Numbered from the stretch's first letter, positions 21,745-33,120 are shown. The stretch: DNA of 64,000 nt from Cepaea nemoralis (GCA_014155875.1 JACEFZ010018155.1:62001-126000); one strand, 5' to 3'. Program-made: numbers and translations. The notes: generated from the letters alone by a model not told the origin.

Positions 21745-22960
21745 TGCCATTGATTAGCAATGGGCAAAGTTGAGGAAACACATGTCAGCACATTTTTTTT
21801 GTTTCTGTAAAAAGTGCTGTGATCTAAGCGATGAAACTATCCGAATATGCATATAGTTGGATGCAGAATTTAAAAATGCATATAAGAACATTCTAATATT
21901 AATCCATCAATTTTAAAATAAATTTTGTACGAACATGCGAGATGGACTTGCCGCAGCCATTGATTTGCAATGGCAAAGTTGAGGAAACACATGTCAGCAC
22001 ATTTGTTTTGTTTCTATAAAAAGTGTTGTGATCTAAGCGATGAAACTATCCGAATATGCATATAGTTGGATGCAGAATTTGAAAATGCATATAAGAACAT
22101 TCTAATATTAATCCATCAATTTTAAAATAAATTTTGTACGAACGTCCGTGATTGACTCAAAACCGCCATTGATTAGCAATGGGCAAAGTTGAGGAAACAC
22201 ATGTCAGCACATTTTTTTTGTTTCTATAAAAAGTGCTGTGATCTAAGCGATGAAACTATCCGAATATGCATATAGTTGGATGCAGAATTTGAAAATGCAT
22301 ATAAGAACATTCTAATATTAATCCATCAATTTTAAAATAAATTTTGTACGAACGTCCGTGATTGACTCAAAACCGCCATTGATTAGCAATGGGCAAAGTT
22401 GAGGAAACACATGTCAGCACATTTTTTTTGTTTCTATAAAAAGTGCTGTGATCTAAGCGATGAAACTATCCGAATATGCATATAGTTGGATGCAGAATTT
22501 GAAAATGCATATAAGAACATTCTAATATTAATCCATCAATTTTAAAATAAATTTTGTACGAACCTGCGTGATTGACTCAAAACCGCCATTGATTAGCAAT
22601 GGGCAAAGTTGAGGAAACACATGTCAGCACATTTTTTTTGTTTCTATAAAAAGTGCTGTGATCTAAGCGATGAAACTATCCGAATATGCATATAGTTGGA
22701 TGCAGAATTTGAAAATGCATATAAGAACATTCTAATATTAATCCATCAATTTTAAAATAAATTTTGTACGAACGTGCGAGATGGACTTGCCGCCGCCATT
22801 GTTTTTGCAATGGCAAAGTTGAGGAAACACATGTCAGCACTTTTTTTTTGTTTCTATCAAAACGGCTGCGATCTAAGCGATGAAACTATCCGAATATGCA
22901 TATAGTTGGATGCAGAATTTGAAAATACATATAAAAACATTCTAATATTAACTGATCAAC
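21745..22960. repeat. 210-bp satellite-like tandem repeat, six copies
   Basis: The landmark gattagcaatgggcaaagtt recurs every 209-210 bp (21752, 21962, 22171, 22381, 22591, 22801). The middle copies are nearly identical; the first and last are more diverged. The unit is AT-rich and has no coding frame. Confidence 0.95.
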
Positions 22961-23465
22961 CTCTAAAACGTGAAATTACTGACCTTCTCACAAACGAAAA
23001 CCGATTGCAAATGACAAAACAAAATTTGAACCACTTTGCACACGCACAGTGACAGTTTGACCTTTTGACAGGAAGATGAGACGGCGTTCGTGATTGGCCC
23101 CTGTTATATGAAAGTATCCAACCAGAGACATTAAAAGTAACTTTATATACATATATTTTGGGAGACCCGGTGTTGTCCTTCTGCGCATGCGCGAAAAACA
23201 TTTTAAGGCTGTGTTAGTTTATCTTGGTTTCTGGGTCTCCCTATAAATAAATAAAAATATGATGAGATAATCATTTGATGATTTGAGATGAACATAAATT
23301 TAATAACATATTTAAAAATATTTGTGTCTGCACGGTGATGGGCGGTGTGTGAGTTGAGACTGAGTTGTGTTGAGACTGAGTTGTGTTGTGACTGAGAAAT
23401 CAGATATTAATACATTTTCTGAAATGTATCAACTGATATGATATAGGTTATTTAGTGCTAAGTTA
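22961..23465. other. Unassigned sequence
   Basis: No gene or transposon signature was recognised. A short duplication of gactgagttgtgttg lies near 23355-23390. Confidence 0.3.
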
Positions 23466-23735
23466 AAATTAGTTGCATATTCTTTTTTACAGGACGTCGC
23501 ATTCAACCCCATCATTTTTTGGCTGCGTGTGATTTCTTGACACAATCACTTTACACTTTACGTTCAGTAGTTTGCCATTGCTTTCTGAACAACCTGCCAT
23601 CATACCATTGTATAAAAACCAACTCAAGGTGGCCTGTGCCAAATCATCTGTAGCTGTGTTGTGTTTCGAACATAATATGGATTATGTAGAATTATGTGTT
23701 GCGTCTGTAACCCTTTTGTTCGCTACAGAGCCGGC
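23466..23735 (-). mobile_element. SINE family B copy
   Basis: The body motifs (acaggacgtcgcattcaac, cgttcagtagtttgccattg) and a tRNA-like end (tgtttcgaacataatatgga) are present. Confidence 0.65.
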
Positions 23736-24497
23736 AAAATCAAAACAGAGGAATACCTTAAAGCACACGCAGAAGAGAATTAGAGACAGAACCACAATAA
23801 ATAATATGGAGCGGATGTGGATGGAGCTGTGTGATATAGCAACAGATGTATGACTGGGAGTGAGCTGGTTGAAGGATTGTGGTCCAGTAGGGTAAAGGGT
23901 GGAAGAAGATGGCCTTCCTTAATGCCAGCATAGACATTCTAGAAATCTGCTGATCTCTTTGGTTGAATCATACTCATACGTAATAAATCCATTACATGGA
24001 AAGTCCGAATCGAAAGCTCACTGTGTGGATGTCATCTGCAGACTGCATACTTCTGGTTTCCGGAAGAACAGCCTATGGTGAACGGAAGGCCCAATATACG
24101 GAAGTGAGGCTAAGCAGCCATGTGCAGGACGTGACGATTCCTTGGGTGAGCCCAGTACCAGAGCGCTATGTATCGGCTCTGCAAGTATGGAAGCCTCCTT
24201 GGATGGCAGGGAATGCCCATGGTCTGCCCCTGCCTTCCCTTGAGGGCTGACCAGGATCTTTGGCTATTCTATATGGGCCAGCTGGGATGGGGGATAACAC
24301 CACAACAGTGAGAGTCAAACGTCTTAAGAAACCTCCGGGAAGGTTAACCCGGTCAACAAATGCCCGCAGAAGTCGGATGTGTCGGCCTAACGGCGCAAGA
24401 ACGCAGCTCTGCTGTAAACAGGCACAACGCAATCACATCCGAAAAAAAAAACTCCGGATGAACGCAGAAGAAGAAGAAGAAGATACTCATACACAAT
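23736..24497. other. Unassigned, includes a GC-richer block
   Basis: Positions 23996-24430 are richer in GC than their surroundings and open in several frames, without any domain I recognise. The block ends in an A run and an (AGA)n run near 24440-24482, like a retroposon tail, so it may be an unclassified repeat. Confidence 0.3.
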
Positions 24498-24735
24498 CAT
24501 ATAGCAAACACAGGAAACCCAGCATGTAAACAAGGATCATATGTTTGTTGTTGCTGGTCAAGTGAGTGCTGATTTTTTAAAATCCTTGCTTTGAAATTGC
24601 CACAAAAGGATCTTCATATAGTGAACACAGGAAACCATCCGTTTAAACATGTCAGTTGTTGCTGGTCAAGTTGTGAGTGCTGATTTTTTAATTCCTCGCA
24701 TATGAAATCTCCAAATAGAATCTTTATTTGCAGTC
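24498..24735. repeat. Two-copy tandem duplication, about 120 bp, upstream of IGBP1
   Basis: gaacacaggaaacc-like sequence followed by gttgttgctggtcaag and gtgctgattttttaa occurs twice, about 120 bp apart. It lies within 450 bp of the IGBP1 start codon; a regulatory role cannot be judged. Confidence 0.6.
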
Positions 24736-24856
24736 GCTAGTATTAATGTTTTCTTTTTATATATTGATCAATCTGCTTGGTTATATATTATATTGACTTA
24801 AATGATTGTGTGTTCTTTTTACCTCATAGTTTTTTTGTTTTGTTTTCTTCTTCCAG

Positions 24857-24943
24857 ACTGATAGACATTTGATTAACAATTAAGAGGACAGAAATTAGAA
24901 CAATTTAAACAAAAAGAGAAAAACAATCTGTGTTTCTCAAATT
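24857..24943 (+). other. IGBP1: IGBP1 5-prime UTR, possible start of a UTR exon
   Basis: A long T-rich tract ending tcttcttccag at 24856 looks like a splice acceptor. The coding exon may therefore begin at 24857, with a non-coding exon further upstream that I could not identify. Confidence 0.45.
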
Positions 24944-25093
24944 ATGGCGACCTCAGTTTCACCTGCCAGTGGCTCTGATTTAGGCAGTGATGCTGATAAT
25001 AACCTGACACTTCCGGAGTGTTTTGATTGTGTGTTTAAATTACTTGAGGATTTAGAAACAACCAATGAATCCACATCTTCAGATTACATCCAG
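24944..25093 (+). CDS. IGBP1: IGBP1 (alpha4/Tap42) exon 1, codons 1-50
   Basis: IGBP1 binds the catalytic subunits of PP2A-type phosphatases and stabilises them when they are free of their scaffold; yeast Tap42 acts in TOR signalling. This exon gives 50 codons, with an acidic, Ser-rich N-terminus followed by LPECFDCVFKLLEDLE, the first helix of the TPR-like alpha-helical N-terminal domain. The ATG has A at -3 and G at +4. The GTAAGT donor at 25094 leaves phase 0, matching the exon 2 acceptor. Recognition rests mainly on exons 2 and 5. The phase-consistent chain of six exons, each in the right order against the family, makes the gene call firm. Confidence 0.88.
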
Positions 25094-25189
25094 GTAAGTG
25101 TACTGACCCAGTTGTATATGGTGCTCGTTGTTTGATACATGGCAGTTGTTGCTTGTTGCTCTTGTTGTTTATGTTGTGTACACAGAAAT

Positions 25190-25306
25190 TTGGTTTCTGA
25201 GGAAAATACAAAGAATACCATTTACTGACAGAAAAACTCAATGAGCAGGTCTTACAAGAAGCAAATGAAAACTGTAAAATGATTACAGAAATTAAAAGTA
25301 GACAGT
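25190..25306 (+). pseudogene. LINE family 1 fragment, left half (split by repeat D)
   Basis: It contains the tttctgaggaaaatacaaag and gaaaaactcaatgagcaggt stretches seen at 49180-49245. It is interrupted at 25307 by repeat D and resumes at 25644. Confidence 0.7.
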
Positions 25307-25643
25307 GGGACGCAGAGGTGTTTCTAAGACGCCAGGGCCGGGTTATATACTGGCCAAGACGTATTGACGCGTCCTCGTCGAGCGTCCTGGGCAACAGGTC
25401 CCTTCGGGGTCCTGGCTAAAGTCAGTAGGATCGCCGATTCCTCCGAAGTTGGGGAATGTCTGCCTGTACGGCGAGGAACCACCAGTCTGCACACCAGTCA
25501 GACATGGGACAATGGATACTCACGCAAACCTCAGATCCTGTATGACATCACACTGATGTTGGACAACAGGATGCCTTCATCCGACATACAGGACTTCGCG
25601 TTGGAGCTCAGCTCAAGCCAACGAACACAAGCAAGCAAGCAAG
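25307..25643 (+). mobile_element. Repeat D, complete copy with target-site duplication
   Basis: This is a 337-bp insertion flanked by the 11-bp duplication AAGTAGACAGT (25296-25306 and 25644-25654). Its 3-prime end is a (CAAG)n tail. It carries the ctgtatgacatcacactgat block shared by all D copies. Size, tail and target duplication mark it as a retroposon mobilised by LINE machinery. It has no clear tRNA boxes. Confidence 0.85.
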
Positions 25644-25885
25644 AAGTAGACAGTAAACATATTTTGGACACGTTATAAGAAGAAATAAATTAGAGAACTT
25701 GGTGACAGCTGACAAGATTGAAGGGAACAAAACGAGGGGAAACCAGAGAAGTAAATATCTGGATGGCTTGGCCACATGGGATGGTTGAGACAAGAACACA
25801 ACCGAGCTGATCCATGACTCTGGTGATCGTGTGAGATTTCGAAACATGACCGTCTTCGCTTATCGGTATGGCACATAATGATGAA
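25644..25885 (+). pseudogene. LINE family 1 fragment, right half
   Basis: It resumes the RT tail after repeat D (a gacacgttataagaagaaat stretch, gagaacttggtgacagctga, and the segment ending atggcacataatgatga). It is decayed relative to 49117-49518. Confidence 0.75.
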
Positions 25886-25939
25886 ACAGAAGGTCTCAGG
25901 ACAATTTTCAGACACAGGTGATCACATTCCCCTTACGTA

Positions 25940-26260
25940 CTTTTCCTTCAAAGACTCATTTACTTGCACATCCTGCAAACCTAATATATGCTATTATTTG
26001 CTGATGATGTAACAAGAAAATATTGGATAGATGATACCTGGTCGACCGCTTTAGGGAACACCTTAGGGACATCACACAACATTTTGACAAACCTGTTTAA
26101 CCATTTTAATTTACCTGATCACAATGGAGTCGATGACATGTATGTCACAGCTTTAAGGTTATGTTACTGTAGCACTTTAATTAGGCTTAAAATCGAGAGC
26201 CACTTAACCAACTCTTTGGGATACATCCATCGCTGTATGTACACTGTTATATACTAAAAG
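25940..26260 (+). pseudogene. Degenerate GIY-YIG endonuclease, Penelope-like element
   Basis: Read across frameshifts, the order is FTCTSC, LIYAIIC, a CNKK then disrupted YIGET position, DRFREHLRDITQHFDKPV, then NHFNLPDHNGVDDMYVTALR. This matches the GIY-YIG endonuclease carried by Penelope-like retroelements. Stop codons fall at the catalytic YIG position, so it is dead. The family call is from motif order only. Confidence 0.55.
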
Positions 26261-26263
26261 CTT

Positions 26264-26515
26264 TTGGAATTCAACACAATACTTGGGAGACTGCTGCCAA
26301 AGACCGAAATTCGTGGCGTACATCATTACACAAAGGTGCAGTCACTTGTGAAGCAAACAGAACTGGAAGAGCTGCGAAAAAAAGGCTGGACAGAAAAACC
26401 ATTGCAGGAGATCCTCCTCCTGCAACATCAAGCATTCTTTGCCCACATTGTCATAGAACATTTTAAGTCAACATAGGCCTTACTAGCCATCTTAGAACTC
26501 ACGGCTCCATACTTT
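26264..26515 (+). pseudogene. LINE C-terminal C2H2 finger fragment
   Basis: One frame reads SSILCPHCHRTF, a stop, then VNIGLTSHLRTHG. This is the C2H2 finger that ends LINE proteins like the one at 4536-7671. The TAA inside the finger and the frame changes upstream show decay. Confidence 0.7.
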
Positions 26516-27180
26516 CAATCCCACTGGATGAAGTGAATGGTCATCATCATTTTTGATGGACAAACAACAACATTATATCTCTTGTTTTCGCAGGGGTCAT
26601 GCTTACCTAACTGTTTTCATCCTGTGTTTAACATCAGTGTCCACTTGTCTTTGCAATAAAGACTAGTTTATACAGGACAAAATCAGTGTCCAGTTGTCTT
26701 TGCAATAAAGACTTTACACAGGAGAAAAGACAAGTTTCATTTGAATTGAAAAATTGACAAAATAAGCAGTTCTAGAAATTCAATAAAAAAATTTCCTTGG
26801 TGATTTTAAACACACCAGCCACAAGCAGTCTTGCACGATTTACTGCCTGGCATACTTTGCTGTATCTCGTCAGGTGCATGCTGCAGATTTATCTGTCATA
26901 TGAAGGGAACAAATGTATTTCAGCCAAAATATGATCAATCTATTCACTTAATGTGATAAATAAATCTGCAGTATGCAACTGAAGTGATGCTGTGAAATAT
27001 ACCAGGAATTTGCAACATATTGTTTGTGACTTCTGTGTTGGTCTAGAAAATAAAACAGAATGAAGAAGGCTTCATAAAGTAATAAAAAAAATGAAGACTC
27101 ACATGGGTTACTCACACCCTAGGACACAAATAAACACCAGAAAGTAAGAGAGGACAAAACACACTGAGACAAATATAAAG
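26516..27180. other. Unassigned part of IGBP1 intron 1
   Basis: No exon or transposon signature was recognised. A phrase gtcttttgcaataaagact-like repeats twice near 26645-26715, a short local duplication. Confidence 0.35.
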
Positions 27181-27289
27181 ACTTGAGCAAGACACACATC
27201 TATAAGTGCACAGATCCATCAATGCAGGCATACAAGGAGTTAAAGAGGGCAGTACAGTACAGACAGCTATGGAGTGAAATGATCAGGAC

Positions 27290-27430
27290 ACTTTACAGGC
27301 AGCCTAGGGGGTTACATACAGGACACTTTACAGGCAGCCTAGGGGGTTACATACTTGATGATTTGCATACTTGATGATTTGCATACTTGATGATTTGCAT
27401 ACTTGATGATTTGCATACTTGATGATTTGT
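27290..27430. repeat. Short tandem duplications (34 bp x2, then 16 bp x5)
   Basis: ggacactttacaggcagcct with its following bases is repeated twice (period 34). Then a gcatacttgatgattt unit repeats about five times at a 16-bp period. Confidence 0.85.
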
Positions 27431-27434
27431 TCAA

Positions 27435-27750
27435 GTAATGTGTTCACCCGATTGGAACTTCAGCATAGTCCACACATGTGCTAGTACTGGCCACTACTGG
27501 AAAGTTCAAAGTGCAATGGACTGATTTTTGCGTGTGGATTAGTTTTCCCGATTACAGTATCCCTCACCATCAGGCGAATCCCTCGGACTTCTGAGGTACT
27601 TGTAATTTACTCCCCAAGGTAAGGACGAGAAGTCAATATTTTAGTTCAGCTGACTGGTGTAGGGGTTGAACCCGCTAGCTTAGCCTCAGCACACAGGAAG
27701 TTTAAGAGTGACCGCTCTTATCGATTCTGCCACGCTGACCTCCAACTTGA
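27435..27750 (-). mobile_element. SINE family C, tRNA-derived, copy 1
   Basis: On the minus strand the head has an A-box-like GTGGCAGAATCG and a B box GGGTTCAACCCC. The body includes the reverse of gaggtacttgtaatttac and gacgagaagtcaatatttta. Further copies are at 41620-41855, 45775-46050 and 55490-55925, all on the minus strand. Confidence 0.75.
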
Positions 27751-27869
27751 TGAGGATAATAGTGTCAGAAACCGTCGTGAAAGAAGAAACAAAACAGAAG
27801 AAAAAGAAGCATATCTTTTAACTTTCTATTCCAGGCATGTATTTTTATTGCCTTTTGAATTAGACAGTT

Positions 27870-28325
27870 ACTTTAAAGTAATAACTCATCCATTCAGTGG
27901 CATGTCCCTTGCAGAACCCCTCTCCCATAACAATCGTCCGGAAAAGTTCTCGGTCATAAGCTGCCATCTGGAGATCATCCGCCACATCCTGCACCCATCT
28001 TATCTTTAGCCTTCCTCTTCTTCTCTTCCCAGGCATATACTCTTCCATGATTCTCTTCAAACTTTCATGGCGTTTCAAGTGACCAAAATATTTCAATTTT
28101 CTTGTTTTATTGTCTTTAGTAGCCAACCTTCGTATGGATGCATTTGTTCTTTTCTGTATCCAAGATATTCTTAGAACCCATCTATAACATTTATATTCAA
28201 AGGCATTTATGCGCTGTTCAGCTTGTTTAGTAAGTGTCCATGTCTCACAGGCGTATGTTGCAATGGAAAAGATGCATGCTCTTAAAAATCAAATTTTTGT
28301 AGTTCTATCTGTTCCACGCCACAAT
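27870..28325 (-). pseudogene. LINE family 3 RT C-terminal remnant
   Basis: The minus strand reads KTRKLKYFGHLKRHESLKRI, MPGKRRRGRLKIRWVQDVAD and, upstream in another frame, remnants of the TYACETWTLTKQAEQ-type segment. The KLKYFGH block is of interest for the 42-bp minisatellite at 33121-40104. It lies about 100 bp upstream of IGBP1 exon 2. Confidence 0.85.
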
Positions 28326-28429
28326 TTATTCAGTTAAAGTAATAACTATCTGTGTAAAAATAATGACTACAGAAATAAGTATGTTGTGTTTACATACTAA
28401 TGGTTATATCAACTTATATCTGTTCCCAG

Positions 28430-28542
28430 AAGCGACTCAGAGACGGTATACTATTGTGTGAAAAGGCCATTCGTTTAGTGAATCAACTGGAATTATTCAG
28501 CCACAATGAAGATATTGAGGAAGTCTCCTCAAATGAAGTTAA
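28430..28542 (+). CDS. IGBP1: IGBP1 exon 2, codons 51-88 (last codon split)
   Basis: The exon begins after a tgttcccag acceptor in phase 0 and ends AA|GTAAGT, two bases into a Lys codon completed by exon 3. It encodes KRLRDGILLCEKAIRLVNQL followed by ELFSHNEDIEEVSSNEV. The L-x-LFSxNEDxEE-x-S motif is the best conserved part of the alpha4/Tap42 N-terminal helical domain and identifies the gene. Intron 1 is 3336 bp; intron 2 is 12,515 bp. Confidence 0.93.
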
Positions 28543-28784
28543 GTAAGTATGCTTCACTCAAGAGTCTCAGATTAGTATGCAAACTATTCTAGACAAGGTG
28601 ATGGATGAGAACAACAAGGAGAGATTAAACATCAGTATAACAGACTGCCTGGTAGTTTACGTTAAAGCACAAATTCTAAAATGCTTTATGTTTAGTAATT
28701 ACATAAATGGAAATGAGATTCTAGAAGAATACTTAACATATTAAGAAGAGAGAAAATCAGAAATGAAGAAATCAGGACTAACGT

Positions 28785-28834
<50 letters not shown>
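28785..28834. repeat. Uninterrupted run of 50 G
   Basis: Fifty consecutive G residues lie inside decayed LINE-like sequence. A run this long is rare in animal genomes. It may be real, and G-quadruplex-forming, or a sequencing or assembly artefact. Confidence 0.95.
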
Positions 28835-28836
<2 letters not shown>

Positions 28837-29020
28837 GTTATAGCAGCACTAGATTTCATCAGAAAAGAGCATGTTAAATGGGTTGGCCAAATAACCAACT
28901 ACCAAGGAACAAGGAACAGTATACCACAACAAGCAGTGATGTACAGACCAACTGGAAGCAGAGGAAGAGGGTGGCCACGCAATCGATGGACAGAGGGAAT
29001 AGCGAGTCCATGGGAATCTC
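28835..29020 (+). pseudogene. LINE RT tail fragment
   Basis: The frame reads ALDFIRKEHVKWVGQI and GSRGRGWPRNRWTEGI, the terminal segment of a LINE polyprotein of yet another family. Confidence 0.6.
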
Positions 29021-29098
29021 GATACATGAAGCCTATAAACGGGCACTCTCCCGCTGTTTAGGCTTCACCTTGACACCGCAAGGCACAAGAGGAACAGG

Positions 29099-29099
<1 letters not shown>

Positions 29100-29179
<80 letters not shown>
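29100..29179. repeat. (TA)n microsatellite, 40 repeats
   Basis: It is a pure TA dinucleotide run in IGBP1 intron 2. Confidence 0.97.
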
Positions 29180-29182
<3 letters not shown>

Positions 29183-32100
29183 AGACACCTTGCAGTCTTG
29201 ACAGACCAAAGTATGTGAGTGGAATGTGGCCAATATTCCATCACAATGTCTGGGCAGAGCTTCAGAGATCATGTGATGCCAAAACGACATGATCCCTCCC
29301 TCGGCCTAGTCTTGTGTATTCCAGAGGAATGGGTAACCAATACGTCTGGCACAAGGTAGGCTGCAGACGCTGGCGGCTCAGCGTCAATCCACCGAGACCT
29401 CACCACCACGAGCCGGTGGCGAGTTATGGCCAGACCCTGACACCCAAGGGACCCGGCTTAGAGGCGTTCAGCCATGTCCCACAGGTGAGGGCCCTGTATG
29501 AGCCCGGACCATGAGGGCGCGCACATCTGTCAACACAAGTGTCCGGACCTGTGTAAAGCTGTAGGGTGGTAAATATAATAAATTAGAATAAGGACAGGTT
29601 TCGCTAGGGGTATTCAGTATGAATGGGGTTTAAAACCCAAACACGCCCTCTATAGGAATTAATATATTGGCTCGTAACCCCCAAGTATTGAACAAGGCAG
29701 AAAAGGGTGCAAGTTCAACACTAACATAGAAGAAATGTTTCCCATAGAAGGCTGGGAGATCCGGGAAGTTCTACCACAGACACCCGAGTACTAATAACTC
29801 TACCCAGAGGGTGTGTCTATGTGTAAGTGCCCCGCCCCACATTTAATCTCCCACATATATATAAACAATGACAAGTATCCACAGTCATGCACATCCACAG
29901 TATTATACAACAGAGGGACAACAACCAATGTTAGACGCAACAAACTGGATTACATTGACAGAGGAAAAAACAGCCAATGTTAGACAAAAACAGTACAATG
30001 ACTCACTGTATCACATAACAGTAACAATAACTCACTGTATCACATAACAGTAACAATAAACTGGACTATAAACATCAATTTTGGGAACAACAGGTAACAA
30101 TGAAGTAACTGCAAGGCTTGGTTAAACCAAAACAACACAAACAATTGTATTGTGGAAAACATTTGGGTTCTGGAAAACCCTGTTGGCTACAATATGACAT
30201 ATACATGAAAGAAATATTCATATTCAGGCAATGCACACAAAGTATACACCCAAAACAGAAGTCCCCAAAAATATTTCCCAAAAAAAGGTTCACATCAAAT
30301 ACATGTGGCAAACACAAAAACAAAGTAAATAATCCATACAAAGAACTAGATAAAGAAAAATCTATCTAATCTGTCTCTAGAAATATCCTAGGGGTCCAAT
30401 GATGAACCCTCTCCTTCAATATCCACTAGAAACGTCTGGCCATAATCACACTCTATAATCCAAGGAAAACAGCTGCTTTGCATATATCCCACTATTTAGA
30501 CAATTGGGGATTGCACACACACACACACAGAACTTTCACTTATGGATCATATATCCATCGCCAAAAAACATGTAGGAGTAATCCATATGAATCCAATGGG
30601 ATATACTGTAATCTCTCAAGTCACAGTTGCTAAGTCACTGGGCTAGGAGCGTTCCAGGGTGATATAACAGACAGGTATAAATAAGTTGAAGCATTCTGGC
30701 GTGGCAATGACACACAGGAGTCCATTGATTGATTCGATCAGGAGCAGGCACAAACACTTTCAGTATCTCTTTGGATGAGGAGTGACATCACATAATCCAT
30801 TAGAATTTCCTGACAGAACTAACTTGAAATTGGGCATGAATATTCCAGCACCTTTCTCTGGGTTAAGATGTAGGTTATTCTTTCTTCAGTTGAAATATAC
30901 GACTTGATTGACGGGAGTTGGTAATGTGCTTGATTATCCATGTCTGGGATATGATGGATGAGAAGATTCAAAGGAAGCTGGGAGTTCACACAATCAGTTG
31001 GTAATTCCATACTGGTAAATGATGGTGAATTCCAGACTATCCATGAGCCTCTGGAATATGACAGTTGAATGTGGAATTAGGCGGTGACTTTTAGAAGAGG
31101 TTATACTCTGTATCCATCTAGGCCAGGCATGCTCATGTCTTTGCAGACATTGAAAAGCTTAACACCGTCTTTAAGTTCCCAGAGGTAGGGAAATCCACTT
31201 CAGCATATTTAAAATCCGTTAAGTATCAGGCATTGACATTCAGGTTCAGGGTGAGTAGCAGTAACCAGCACTCTTTGTAGAATATTAGAGGAGGCTGATA
31301 TCCCAGTTTCCTGCCTCTAAATCCAAACAAGTTGACTATAAATCCAGTGCCAAGCATGGTGACTAGTGCCAATACTCCACTTGCCATCTCTAGCGCTGTA
31401 TAGTGAAGAAGAACAGGGTTGATATAGATTAGTTATACAATCCAAACTTGGATAACAATGTATCATAATAAACTATACATATATATGATGAATAACAGTG
31501 TATCATAATTAAAAATAGAGGGAACAAAAGGAAGAAGAAACAAAAAGTGTAGCTAGTTCCCTAGCACTTGTCGCCCTACTGTAGAGTTTTGACCCACTCC
31601 AAAAGTGAGTAAGGTATCTACTCAATAGGTACATCTCTTCTGGACTGATACTGGAGCTTCCTGGGAGGTTTTCTTCACCTCCTAAATATGCAAACATCTT
31701 TTGATAGTACCGCTGTCACATCATGGAAAAAGTTCCTGAGACAATGTCCTCATGTACACAATTCATAAATCTCCTTTCCATAGTTACAAACAGCATTATG
31801 TAAGTACCACTGATAAATGGCCGAAGTTTAGCTACCAGTTCAGTCATCTCCTTTTGCATCATCCTCATCATCATCATTTATGAAAAAGGACTACAAGACA
31901 ATCCCACCTCTGTATATTTACAACAATGTAAACAACAGATTAACTCCTAGTGCATGAAAAAGTCAAGCGAGAATATATCTCTCTCTCTATCTAACAACCT
32001 ATTTAAGTTGTACACAAATGTGAGATAGTAATATTTCTCCCTTCATATGAGCAGAAATACAAATATGCACTCAGGAAAAAAACACTTTATAACACAGAGA

Positions 32101-32963
32101 CCATGTTTGTGAAAATAAGCCTTTAGGAATAAAGTAAGTTCACAAAATCATCTCAGAAGAATGACTCATAGCAAGATTATATTGTAAGCTTTATGAAGGC
32201 TGACTGGACAACATGGCGATGTCCAGGCTGTGTGACGTAAACCAACATTTCAATGAAAGCGATTCTCCTAATTTTTCACACACACAACTTCAATCATGAT
32301 ATTAGTTGCCCACAAAGCATTTATCCTAATACATAACATGATATGTTGTATATAATATAATGCTCACCTAAACCGCAGAGAATAAGTGGGCTTTAAATTA
32401 ACCCATTAACAATGGGTCACCCGCTAAAATTGGAGAAACTATGGCGATTGACCAGGACCGCTTTGTCTATCCAGCCTTTGTCTAGATTAAGCCCTGTTGT
32501 TTTCCGGGGCGCGGCCAATCAATTGTCTTAATAACGAAACGAAATTTCGTTTCGTTAATTCTCCCGTCGGGCTTTTTAATAGCCTCTACTCTTCAGATAG
32601 CGTTGTCCTAGCATCGTCTGCTGGAAAAGACTGCGAGATGATGACATATATGTCACAAAAGCGTGCACTAACGTCAGACTCCCCGCCTGACTTATAGCGG
32701 TCCCCGCGACCAGCGGGAATAGGCTCGCTATAGCTACCGCAGGAGATATTGCCTGTCTATTTGCAAGCAAATCTCACTTACTTCCACTGTGCGGATCTCG
32801 CTACCAGCGAGCGAATAGGCCCCGCCGGAGATTATGCTCATCTGCTAGCGAACAAATCTCTACCGAGAGACTGAATAAGTAAAGAAACGATATAAAAGTA
32901 GTGGTATTTCAATTGCGCTTGCGCTCCCACCTATGCTACACCCTTCATGTGTCTTCACAAAGT
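29180..32963. other. Unassigned part of IGBP1 intron 2
   Basis: No exon, RT block or SINE head was recognised in this 3.8-kb stretch. Positions 29315-29520 are GC-richer. The minus strand there has a short gctgaacgcctctaag stretch resembling a conserved 28S rRNA phrase, but the surroundings do not match rRNA. Positions 32400-32960 are CpG-richer and include a perfect palindrome (listed separately). A (TA)n run occupies about 32964-32992. Confidence 0.35.
32532..32557. repeat. Perfect 26-bp palindrome
   Basis: The two arms TAACGAAACGAAA and TTTCGTTTCGTTA are perfect complements with no spacer. It could be a protein-binding site, a cruciform, or the centre of a small transposon. Confidence 0.9.
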
Positions 32964-33120
32964 CGGACATATATATATATATATATATATATGTTGTTTT
33001 TTTTTAAATGTAAAAAGTTCTTAGAATACAGTGATCAAAAAAAAAAAAAATAAGATAAATACTAACATCCCACATGATCTGACAATTGATGAAAAGTAGC
33101 TTATAAACAGCTCCATGTCT

